A stretch of 39,735 nt of DNA from Isosphaeraceae bacterium (GTDB lineage Bacteria > Planctomycetota > Planctomycetia > Isosphaerales > Isosphaeraceae). The stretch's first letter is position 1, and the number at the start of each line of letters is the position of its first letter. The stretch spans positions 1-39,735 of the forward strand of contig JARLIH010000279.1 in the NCBI GenBank assembly GCA_031291845.1, given 5' to 3'. The notes beneath the pieces are model-generated. The model was not told where the DNA came from, did not search any database, and was given only the letters and a program-made list of their open reading frames with translations. The position numbers were made by a program, and so were the translations under genes. Below, piece by piece: positions 8,043-15,501 of the stretch.

Positions 8043-9699
8043 GCGGATTCCGCTGCTCGTCCGGGCGGCCGATGACGCGACCGAGTTGTTTGTCCTCGAC
8101 GGTAAGTTGAACCTTGTCGCACGGGGGTTAGGCCGTTTAGAGGGACGGTTCGAACCGGGGATCTACAAGGTCAAGGCTCGCTCTGGGTATGTGACCGAGG
8201 AGAGGCGCGTTGTGCTGACCGGTCCGCAGCCCTGGGCGGTGAGTTTCGGCCCCCTGGAGTTCGCCTCGCCGGCGCTGCTGGTGAGTACCGCACAGACGCA
8301 CGAATACCAGATGGCGGCGGCCGAGCGGGAGAGCGGCCAGGTCCACGAGTCCCTCGCGAAGGAGGGCGACAGCTTGATTTTCATCTTCGCCCGCCGTTGG
8401 ACCGGATCGCCGAGCCAGGAACTGTCCGCAGGCAAAGTTAACCCTGCGGAGGGTCTCTCGTTCCATTACGCCAGCGGGCGCAGGGCGGTCGACCTGCGGT
8501 CGGTGGGGAATGTCGACCTTACCGGGGATCCCTGGGCAGCCTGCACCATCCGAGTCAACTCTGGCCTTTACCGCCTGCGCCTTACGAGGCATGAGGGGCC
8601 AGCCCTAGAGCAGACCGTCGTCGCCTGCCCGGGCTGGCAGACTCAGGTTTTCCTCCAGCAGTACCCTCATCCCTCGGAGTCGGACCAACTCTATGCCGAC
8701 CTGACCAGCGCATCGATCCTGATGGCGCGCTCGCACGGTCCCGGCTCCGGGCAGCCTGTCTTCCACGCGCGCGACCCAGCAATGCGGCTGGCGGAGCAGG
8801 CTCGCCTCGGACTGGCTAATGGCCGCCAGGTCCTGGCCGACTCCGTCGTCCGCGAGATCCTGGACGGAAAGTTCGACAACCCGCTTCTCGGCCTTTTCGG
8901 TGCCCACCTACTGCTGCAGAAATGGGAGGCCGACCAACAGGCGAAACGGTCAGCGGGTGGACCGGTGGCTGACCGACTCGGCGGAGAGCAGTCTCGAACG
9001 GTCTTCGACGAGTACCTCGACGGGCTCTACGGCGGCGGAGTAACCTTCCAGACGATCGTCGAGAACCTGCGGCGGTTACTGGGCCACGGGACGCATCCCG
9101 ATGTGGAGGCGCTCGCGCTGCTGCTCGACCCGAGCGGAGGAGGTTATCGGTTCCAGGCCCCGCCGACGCTCCGCAGGAACCGCAGGGGCAAGCTCGTGGG
9201 CGCCCACGGCGGCCGTTACCGATTTGAGATCCCACCGATGCTCCGTAGGAGCTGGGCGTTGGTAGTCGCCGCTACGGCCGAGCATCCGGAGCTCGTTCCG
9301 GAGGGTTCGCTCGCTTCTCAAATCGCCGAACGCCTCTGGGGCGAAGAACCCTGGCTCGTATGGATGAAGCCGCCCGTCAAGGTCGAGCTTGGTGATGAGG
9401 GTGAGCCCGATGAGTTTGAGATCGCTCTCCGGCATCAGATGGAGCGCTTTCCGGCATCCCTTCATTACTCGTCGCTTAGGGACGCACCCACTCGATCGGA
9501 AAGCCAGCACGTTGGGAGTGAGGTTGTTGACGCGCTGGCGGCCCATCCCGCCCTTGAGGTTGGACCCGCGCCCGCGCATCCCGCGCTGAGCCCTGAGGCG
9601 ATCGCAGGGCTCGTGCGGACGCTCGGTCTTCCTCGAACAAGCGTCGAACGGCTCGTCCGAAAGATATCCGATTCGGATTTCCAACACTCCCCCCGGTAA
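8020..9699 (+). CDS. unknown protein coupled to caspase-like gene
   Basis: A 559-residue protein whose ATG at 8020 overlaps the caspase-like gene by 23 bases, so translation is probably coupled. The longer open frame back to 7789 is an out-of-frame shadow of the caspase gene. I do not recognise the family. The N-terminal ~70 residues (PLLVRAADDATELFVLDG ... FEPGIYKVKARSG) look like a small PEGA-like beta domain and resemble the caspase C-terminal extension. Residues about 90-230 are beta-rich and about 230-500 mixed or helical. A 14-residue segment is duplicated, GGYRFQAPPTLRRN at 374-387 and GRYRFEIPPMLRRS at 398-411. The C-terminal tail looks helical (LPRTSVERLVRKI). There is no membrane segment or signal peptide. 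From context it may be a sensor, regulator or partner of the caspase. Confidence 0.78.
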   Translation: MSSSEPVERIPLLVRAADDATELFVLDGKLNLVARGLGRLEGRFEPGIYKVKARSGYVTEERRVVLTGPQPWAVSFGPLEFASPALLVSTAQTHEYQMAAAERESGQVHESLAKEGDSLIFIFARRWTGSPSQELSAGKVNPAEGLSFHYASGRRAVDLRSVGNVDLTGDPWAACTIRVNSGLYRLRLTRHEGPALEQTVVACPGWQTQVFLQQYPHPSESDQLYADLTSASILMARSHGPGSGQPVFHARDPAMRLAEQARLGLANGRQVLADSVVREILDGKFDNPLLGLFGAHLLLQKWEADQQAKRSAGGPVADRLGGEQSRTVFDEYLDGLYGGGVTFQTIVENLRRLLGHGTHPDVEALALLLDPSGGGYRFQAPPTLRRNRRGKLVGAHGGRYRFEIPPMLRRSWALVVAATAEHPELVPEGSLASQIAERLWGEEPWLVWMKPPVKVELGDEGEPDEFEIALRHQMERFPASLHYSSLRDAPTRSESQHVGSEVVDALAAHPALEVGPAPAHPALSPEAIAGLVRTLGLPRTSVERLVRKISDSDFQHSPR

Positions 9700-10031
9700 G
9701 CGACCGCGCGGTGGTGCGAAGGCGCACGTTCTTGGAGCACGCCACCGGGCCGTGGGCGGGCCATCACAATCTCGTCTCCCGGAAGTGTCTCAGTTCGACC
9801 GAGCCGCCACGCTGCGATTCCTTTGAATTGGCAAGCGAATTCGATTCTGGCACTCGGTCGGAAAATCTGCCCGACAGCCCGTCGTCTGTCTGTCCGGCCC
9901 ATCGCGTAACTTCACACTGTATGCCAAACCGCTCCAGCAAACCGAAACGGCTGCCCGACCCTTAATCAAGTCGAGTAGGCGATCGTTGACTAGTTCTATT
10001 GTATCAGGTCAGAATTGAGACGGAAGTCGTT
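9700..10031. other. intergenic, convergent gene ends
   Basis: About 330 bases lie between the convergent ends of the unknown protein (plus) and the coiled-coil protein (minus). Short open frames here show no coding character. I saw no clear terminator hairpin. Confidence 0.5.
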
Positions 10032-10442
10032 TCATACCAAAACTTTACGATCAATCTGTTCGGCGTCGGGATTGGTGCTCGCCGAACGAGTCGCCCGAGA
10101 GTCCCGGGATCCCACAAACTGCTTCTCGATCTTCTCCAGTTCGGAACGCTCGCGACGGGCTCGGTTTTGCAGTTCCGTCAGCCGCGCTCTGGCGTCTTGG
10201 ATTTCGGCCTCCGTGGACTCGATGCGGCGCCGTTGGACGGCGTGCAGCTCGGCCCAACTATCCACGAGCCGAAGCACTGTCCCAGGGTCAACGCGCTGCT
10301 CACCTTTTCTAGCGTCAGGCGCCACCAGCTGGTCCGGCCGATCCGCGTCGACGACCCCCGCGCGTCCACCGCCACGGCCGCCTACCACAATCGCGGCCAT
10401 CATCGCGCCAGCCGCCGCGAGCAAGTGACCTGTCTTCTTCAT
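10032..10442 (-). CDS. small exported coiled-coil protein, hypothetical
   Basis: A 136-residue protein. I prefer the ATG at 10442 over the one at 10478 because the shorter product begins MKKTGHLLAAAGAMMAAIVV, a good Sec signal or anchor, with GGGAG about 9 bases upstream. After the leader comes a Gly/Arg-rich linker and then a charged heptad region (about residues 50-110, IESTEAEIQDARARLTELQ) predicted to form a coiled coil. No domain is recognised. I infer a periplasmic or inner-membrane-tethered small coiled-coil protein of unknown role. Confidence 0.6.
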   Translation of the reverse strand: MKKTGHLLAAAGAMMAAIVVGGRGGGRAGVVDADRPDQLVAPDARKGEQRVDPGTVLRLVDSWAELHAVQRRRIESTEAEIQDARARLTELQNRARRERSELEKIEKQFVGSRDSRATRSASTNPDAEQIDRKVLV

Positions 10443-10687
10443 GATTCGCCCAACTCCCTGAACCGCAGGGGTGATCATCTTTGGCGGCGCCGTACAAACA
10501 TCGCGGCGACGAGCAGCGACGCGCTACCGCCCGTTTACCGCAGACCGACTTGGCGAGTACCTCCACTAGGGGAGATATTTCACTCATGACTCACCGACGC
10601 TGACGTTGATGCCGAGCCTTTGCGGGCTCCCTGCTTGTCCTGCGGCATAGGCTTGTGCGTCCCTGGAATAACATGAGTTTACTCGCC

Positions 10688-11590
10688 TCAATCGCCAACT
10701 ATGTACATCTTGCTGCGAATCTTGTCCACGACTTGCATTCCAGGGACCAACGTGGGGCGAAATGAGGACAAGGGAAATGCGTGGTCGTACCTGATCTCGT
10801 CCACAGCGTAGCCGAATGTGTAAAGTGGAACTCTTTCTTGATGATCGGCATCGAGCTTATACGTTGACAGCCTCGACTTGGCGACATATTCGCGGCCCTG
10901 CTTCTTTTCGATCGACTCTGCCTCCCACTGAAGATGCTCGAACTTCCGGCCGGCGATGTCGGCGAGTGCGACGACCTTGAGCAGTGTGCCCGTTCGAGAA
11001 TCGAAATGAAGCGTCAAGTCCATTGGCGCTCGGCCTAGGTGCGCGTCCTTGAGGAGGAGTCGACCACAGGTGCGTCCGAGAACCTCGCTCCTCCCCAGGT
11101 ATGTCGAGCTCGCCAGCGACTTGTGGATCGGTGTGCCGCCGAGGTACAGGAACTGGTACTGCCCTGGAAACCTCGACGGGCCCGCTTCGGGGCGCCCTTC
11201 CGTAAGGAACAACTGAGTAATTCCAACTGCTGTTGGGCGACCAGTCGCTCGATCAAACTCCACACGCGCGCATTCAGCGCCATCATCAAACGCCAAGGTT
11301 CGGGAAACAGGGCCCGCTTTCGTCGTGCTCTTCACATCGAGCATCTTTTTGCCATCTTGGGTGAGGATCAGATGGGAATCTGCGCTTGTGTAGAGCCCCT
11401 GAGCCATATGACCGCCGTTGAAGGCGCTGTGGAATTGAAAGCTCTGTGTTATCCTGACCTCCACAGTCTTCCATGACGTCATTTCCCAGGTGATCCTCTC
11501 GAGAATCGCCGAACGCGGGTCGCTGTCTTTGGCCGGCGCGTCAACTACGAGGGAAGCCGAAAACAGGAGTGGGACGAGAGAACGCAGCAT
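10688..11590 (-). CDS. exported protein, LolA/LppX-like beta fold suspected
   Basis: A 300-residue protein. The start at 11590 is supported by GGAGG 6 bases upstream and a signal peptide (MLRSLVPLLFSASLVVDAPA); the longer frame to 11803 is Arg/Pro-rich and looks untranslated. The mature protein is a series of beta strands: KTVEVRITQSFQF, then a segment around LILTQDGKKMLDVKS, then TLHFDSRTGTLLKVVALADI, with GREYVAKSRLSTYK near the end. This resembles the half-barrel of planctomycete proteins annotated as outer-membrane lipoprotein-sorting-like, which bind lipids or precursors. There is no lipobox. The fold call is tentative; export is well supported. Confidence 0.7.
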   Translation of the reverse strand: MLRSLVPLLFSASLVVDAPAKDSDPRSAILERITWEMTSWKTVEVRITQSFQFHSAFNGGHMAQGLYTSADSHLILTQDGKKMLDVKSTTKAGPVSRTLAFDDGAECARVEFDRATGRPTAVGITQLFLTEGRPEAGPSRFPGQYQFLYLGGTPIHKSLASSTYLGRSEVLGRTCGRLLLKDAHLGRAPMDLTLHFDSRTGTLLKVVALADIAGRKFEHLQWEAESIEKKQGREYVAKSRLSTYKLDADHQERVPLYTFGYAVDEIRYDHAFPLSSFRPTLVPGMQVVDKIRSKMYIVGD

Positions 11591-11870
11591 GGTTGCCTCC
11601 GAGGTTAGCGCGAACGAGTCTCGCTGTCCGGTGCGTACCGTTGGGGAGTTCGGCACGTCCGTGCACCAAGCGTCCGCTCTGAAGGCCGCTTGGTGTGGGA
11701 CCGAATGGGCTATCTCCGTTCCACGTGGAGGTTCGTTTTCGTTCACGGCTAGCACCATCCGGCCAACTCGCTCGCGCCGTTTGTCCGAACGAACTCTTTG
11801 CACGTCGTACGGTCACCGGAACCGACCGTACGCGCAGAGGCGCGGGACTGGCCAGCGCGCAACGTCCGAA

Positions 11871-12233
11871 TCACGTGCAGATGTCGAGGCACCCGTCGTA
11901 GGACTCTATGAGCGCACAGCTCCCAAGATCTTGCCCAGTGAAACAGTCCCACAACTCGGCGCACGGAATCAAGACCTGGCTGCATGAATTGGTGGGAGGC
12001 GGCGCTCCCATGTACACTCCGGGATCGTAGTTGGGAGGTCCTGGGTAGGTGCAGCCCAAATCCCCGGGCAGCGGAGATTCGGGGCACCCGACACAGACGT
12101 CGCCGACCACACCTGGCGGCGCGCAGCAACCATCGAAGATTGTGGCCACAGCAGGCCGAATGAGAGAAACCGCCAGGGCGACGGCCGTCATAGGGCGATA
12201 GAATCGGTTGTCGAGTACGCGCGGCGTTGGCAT
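11871..12233 (-). CDS. small secreted cysteine-rich protein, hypothetical
   Basis: A 120-residue protein starting at the ATG at 12233, chosen because a signal-peptide-like stretch (YRPMTAVALAVSLIRPAVA) follows. The mature part contains 11 cysteines, beginning DGCCAPPG and VCVGCPES, and is rich in Pro and Gly, so it is probably disulfide-bonded outside the cytoplasm. The frame stays open upstream to 12611, but that part is antisense to the HEPN gene and is rejected. The ribosome site is weak and a second ATG at 12191 is possible. It is transcribed divergently from the HEPN gene across 57 bases. No family is recognised. Confidence 0.55.
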   Translation of the reverse strand: MPTPRVLDNRFYRPMTAVALAVSLIRPAVATIFDGCCAPPGVVGDVCVGCPESPLPGDLGCTYPGPPNYDPGVYMGAPPPTNSCSQVLIPCAELWDCFTGQDLGSCALIESYDGCLDICT

Positions 12234-12290
12234 GGACCAGGCCGCACCGCCGCTCGTGAGATCGGGAGACGGCAGCTCCGGGAGGCTCCG

Positions 12291-13031
12291 GTGGACGACG
12301 ATTCGAAGGATGAGCTTGAGACCGAATTCTCGGACTATTTCGTCGGCGGTATTCCGCCGTTCCTCCGGTTCGAAATCGAATACCACAGCCTGTTCTACCT
12401 CGTGGAGAGCCACAAGGAGGACCGCTGGTATCCGGACGCAAATCCAGCGACGCAAGCCGCGCTCATAAGCCTTGTTGCCAACTTCGAAGCGTTCTGCAAG
12501 CATCAGTTCGGCGCACTTGTGAATATCCACCCGGAGCTGCTCCGCTCCTTCTCGGCAAAGCGGGCGCAGGCCACGATCAAACTCGCGGACTTGGTCGCGC
12601 TGTTCGGACATATCGAGGACAAGGTCGGGTTCGTCGTCGCCGAGCAGTACGACTTCGGCTCGGCCACCCTCATCAACGGCCTTTTCCGCGACCTGCTTGA
12701 CGTAACCCCCTTCTCAAAGGATGAGGGCGAGCATTTCGACCAGATCCTCCTGAAGCGGCACCTGTTGGTCCATCACGCAGGCTTCTATACGCTCCATTTC
12801 CTGAAGGAAAAGAGCCTGCCCCACAGGATCAAGCAGGAAGCCTTCCGAAGCGCCATCAAGATCGGCACCGAGGATTACCACCAGATCGGCGACTTCATCT
12901 TCGGCATGGCCATGAAGGTGGCCCGCGTGACCGTGAAAGCCGTCAAACGTCTTTTTGAGGCAGATGGCCGCCCGCACCACACGGAGGCTCTGCGCGAGTG
13001 CCTCAGGGGCCTGAACGACTATCTGGAGTGA
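12291..13031 (+). CDS. HEPN-domain protein, putative RNase
   Basis: A 246-residue, mostly helical protein beginning at GTG 12291 with GGGAGG 5 bases upstream. Its key feature is LLKRHLLVHHAGF (residues 153-165), giving R156-x4-H161, the conserved RxxxxH active-site motif of HEPN ribonucleases such as the RiboL-PSP-HEPN and MAE_28990-type families. The preceding helices (ALISLVANFEAFCKHQ) also fit. HEPN proteins cut RNA in toxin-antitoxin, CRISPR and other defence systems. No nucleotidyltransferase (MNT) antitoxin gene lies beside it. Its stop is 9 bases from the end of the convergent AcpS gene, so it shares the locus with the seven-gene operon but not its promoter. Functional linkage to the operon is inference. 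Confidence 0.75.
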   Translation: MDDDSKDELETEFSDYFVGGIPPFLRFEIEYHSLFYLVESHKEDRWYPDANPATQAALISLVANFEAFCKHQFGALVNIHPELLRSFSAKRAQATIKLADLVALFGHIEDKVGFVVAEQYDFGSATLINGLFRDLLDVTPFSKDEGEHFDQILLKRHLLVHHAGFYTLHFLKEKSLPHRIKQEAFRSAIKIGTEDYHQIGDFIFGMAMKVARVTVKAVKRLFEADGRPHHTEALRECLRGLNDYLE

Positions 13032-13040
13032 GCCGACCCG

Positions 13041-13424
13041 TTAATCCGACACCGCGATGACGCTGGCCGACGCTAGCCCGGCGCAATAACTGATGCTGAT
13101 AACCCACCGCGTCACACCGAGGGTCTGGGCCAGCTCAAGCGCCCCTGCGCTGAGCCGGACCGTCGGCGCACCGCTCTGCAGCCGCAGAATCTCGATCCCT
13201 TTCCACGTTACCTTCCCTGAGAAGCCGGTTCCAAGGGCCTTGGCGACGGCTTCCTTGCCCGCGAACCTCCCTGCGAAATAGCGTGTGTCGCCCGGTGCGG
13301 CGTCGGCCTGGGAGCGCTCGTCGTCCGAATAGACTCGCTCTGCCCATTTCTTCGCAGGCGACTCAAGCTTCGCCTTGATCCGGGCGACCTCGACAACGTC
13401 GATACCGTGGCCGATGATTCCCAT
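13041..13424 (-). CDS. acpS: holo-[acyl-carrier-protein] synthase, AcpS type
   Basis: A 127-residue protein, the normal AcpS length. It transfers 4'-phosphopantetheine from CoA to the Ser of a carrier protein. The signature GHGIDVVEVARI (residues 5-16, Mg-binding Asp9) and FAGKEAVAKALGTG (54-67, Glu58) are present, with ISISYCAGLASASVIA near the C-terminus in place of the usual ISHxxxxAxAxV pattern. The ATG at 13424 follows the MazG-fusion stop by 12 bases, making it the last gene of the operon. The first gene of the same operon encodes an ACP-like protein with a DSL motif, so I infer a dedicated carrier-activating enzyme. It may instead be the cell's housekeeping AcpS; a genome-wide search would decide. 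Confidence 0.92.
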   Translation of the reverse strand: MGIIGHGIDVVEVARIKAKLESPAKKWAERVYSDDERSQADAAPGDTRYFAGRFAGKEAVAKALGTGFSGKVTWKGIEILRLQSGAPTVRLSAGALELAQTLGVTRWVISISYCAGLASASVIAVSD

Positions 13425-13436
13425 TGGTGCCTCGAA

Positions 13437-15428
13437 TCAAGCTTCCAGCAGGGTGATGCTCCGATCGTCCAAATCCACGACCACAGTCCCGCCGTGCCGC
13501 TTCGTGATCTCGCGCCAGACCGTGAACCCCTGAATGATCGCCTTCTCCCAGTCGCCAGTCGAGCAGGCCGCGACCTCCAGATGAGACACCATGCTCCGGA
13601 TCGTTCGAAGCAACTCGGAGCTGACGCTCGGCTTCCCTTCGAGGAAGGCATAATCCTTCCCGAACGCGAAGATCAGCGCCGAGATTCCTTCCTCGATCGC
13701 CTTAGCTCGCCCACCGTCCTCGACTTCATCGACTTGGGGCTTGCTCCTCCGCTTCTTCCCCGTCAACGTCCTCGTGATCGGCGACCAACCCAGCACCGCC
13801 GCGAATGCGAGATGAAAGACGTCGTGAAACCGATACCCATCCCCTTCATATGCGTTGTCGGTCAGGTCGTCGCCAAACTGCTTTCCTTCGTAGTACGCCT
13901 TCATCCTCGGTCGGTGCGAGCCGTCCTTGATCGCGTTGAAGTGAACCTCGAACTTGCGAGGCAACCGCTCCCCTTCTGGATAATCCGCGTCCGAAACGGC
14001 CGCCCCTTCCGGCTGCCCGAATCGCTGCTCGCACTTGGCGAGGTTGCGTTCCGCGATCTCCTGCAGGCCTAGCCCGAACTTCGTCGCCACGTTCGACAGA
14101 TACCACAGCAAGTCGCCCAGTTCTTCGACGAAGCGCTCCCGGAAAAACAGGTGCGTATCGCCATCGCGCAGATACTTCTTGTACTCGCTCAGCAATTCTC
14201 CGGCTTCACCGGCCAGGCCGAGCAGTGGAATCATCATCGCCTTTTGATCTGTCGGCTCCTCCGCCGGGTTGCGGTCCGTCTTCTTTGCCCGTTCTTGGTA
14301 CTCAGTCAAGTTCATCTCCGCCTCCGGCCTCGTTGATGACATGATTGTCGCTGCGGACGAACCGATTTTCGGGTGAGCCGCTATCGCCTTGTTGATCGCC
14401 CACTTCGGGGGATACCAGTATTCGATCGGTTCCGGGTTCGCTCGAAACTTCTGCTTGATTCGGGTGCGCCCCGTAACCCCGGTGATCTCCGGGTGCATCA
14501 CGCGCGCGTATTTGTCGACCTCGCAGAATAGGTTCTGGCAGTCGATGAGCTGGAGGCGACGGCCCCAGAGGGAGCGAAACTCGATACCAAGCCGGGCGAA
14601 CTCGGCCTCCTGTCGGTCGGCCATGAACCGGATCACGTCCGGGTCGCTCATGCGCCCCGTGTTGGCGAAACACTTGCGAATCCCGTCAGTCGACCCCGGG
14701 CCGGGCACGACGAACTCCATCTCGTCAAAATCCGTGACAGTGCTGTAATTGATGTCGGTAACATACTGGTAAGCGAGGAAGTCGCCGATAGTTGGATACG
14801 CCCGGATTAGCTCGAACGCCCGGCCCATCGACCCCGCCTCGACCAGCCGAGCGGGCAGCTCCGCATTCAGCATCCGCTCGATCAGCGTGAGGTGGTTTCG
14901 GTGCTTTCGATCGTGACCGAGGGTCCCGGCCGACGGCATGATGTACGCCGCCGAGTAAATCCGGTCGCCGCGGTCCATCGCCCGGCTCAACACCCGGTCA
15001 TACCGCTTGAAAGAATACCCGGCGTAAGTCAGGGGGCCGACACTTCGCTCCAGCAGTTCCCAGGTTTCTATCCGGTTGAACAGTTTGAAAAGCAGGATTC
15101 GGAAGACGGTCTCTACGGGATCGTCCGGCAGATCGTGCCGGTAGATCACGCGGCGAATCAGGTACTGGCTGACCCTATCCGACGCCCGATAGGCGTTCGT
15201 GAATTTGTGTGCCAGCAGCACCGGATCTTCGGTCCATGGCGGCGGCCACCCCTCCAGCCGCCTGAAGAAGACCAGTTGCCGTTCCGCCGCGAAGCGCCAG
15301 TAGGAGTTGTAGACTGCCGTCGGCCTGAGCGGGGCGATGTCCGGCAGCGGCCCCGGTTCAGGGCGGACCGGCTCGCTCGCACCGAACAGGTTTGCCGATT
15401 GCGGTTTCTCACCCTTGCGCTTGCCCAT
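13437..15428 (-). CDS. HMUDK/aGPT-PPlase-type helical domain fused to MazG pyrophosphohydrolase
   Basis: A 663-residue two-part protein. Residues about 38-345 (SYWRFAAERQLVFFRRL, then HKFTNAYRASDRVSQYLIRR, then RILLFKLFNRIETWELLE) match the helical domain of predicted 5-hydroxymethyl-dU DNA kinases and thymine pyrophosphorylases of base-hypermodification pathways; no P-loop kinase motif is present. After a linker, residues 373-470 form a MazG all-alpha NTP pyrophosphohydrolase: E408xxE411 in GEAGE and E436xxD439 in EELGD are the Mg ligands. Residues 480-663 (FHDVFHLAFAAVLGW and following) fit the MazG C-terminal domain. Inside the fusion, ATG 14315 (Met372) has GGAGG 5 bases upstream, so a separate MazG product may also be made. 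It follows the TS-like gene by 73 bases. The N-terminal family name is from memory of the motif; the MazG call is firm. Confidence 0.85.
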   Translation of the reverse strand: MGKRKGEKPQSANLFGASEPVRPEPGPLPDIAPLRPTAVYNSYWRFAAERQLVFFRRLEGWPPPWTEDPVLLAHKFTNAYRASDRVSQYLIRRVIYRHDLPDDPVETVFRILLFKLFNRIETWELLERSVGPLTYAGYSFKRYDRVLSRAMDRGDRIYSAAYIMPSAGTLGHDRKHRNHLTLIERMLNAELPARLVEAGSMGRAFELIRAYPTIGDFLAYQYVTDINYSTVTDFDEMEFVVPGPGSTDGIRKCFANTGRMSDPDVIRFMADRQEAEFARLGIEFRSLWGRRLQLIDCQNLFCEVDKYARVMHPEITGVTGRTRIKQKFRANPEPIEYWYPPKWAINKAIAAHPKIGSSAATIMSSTRPEAEMNLTEYQERAKKTDRNPAEEPTDQKAMMIPLLGLAGEAGELLSEYKKYLRDGDTHLFFRERFVEELGDLLWYLSNVATKFGLGLQEIAERNLAKCEQRFGQPEGAAVSDADYPEGERLPRKFEVHFNAIKDGSHRPRMKAYYEGKQFGDDLTDNAYEGDGYRFHDVFHLAFAAVLGWSPITRTLTGKKRRSKPQVDEVEDGGRAKAIEEGISALIFAFGKDYAFLEGKPSVSSELLRTIRSMVSHLEVAACSTGDWEKAIIQGFTVWREITKRHGGTVVVDLDDRSITLLEA
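14304..14327 (-). promoter_or_regulatory. possible internal ribosome site and start for the MazG half
   Basis: On the minus strand the sequence reads GGAGGCGGAGATGAACTTG, an excellent Shine-Dalgarno 5 bases before ATG 14315. This ATG is in frame with the fusion and falls exactly at the start of the MazG domain (MNLTEYQER). It suggests either dual products or an ancestral two-gene arrangement. It could also be chance in GC-rich DNA. Confidence 0.45.
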
Positions 15429-15501
15429 GCCTCCACCCCCGGCAATAGCGAGCGCGCCTTCGAAAGCTCCGTAGACAATCGCCGCTAGATTCGCGATCCA
15501 A

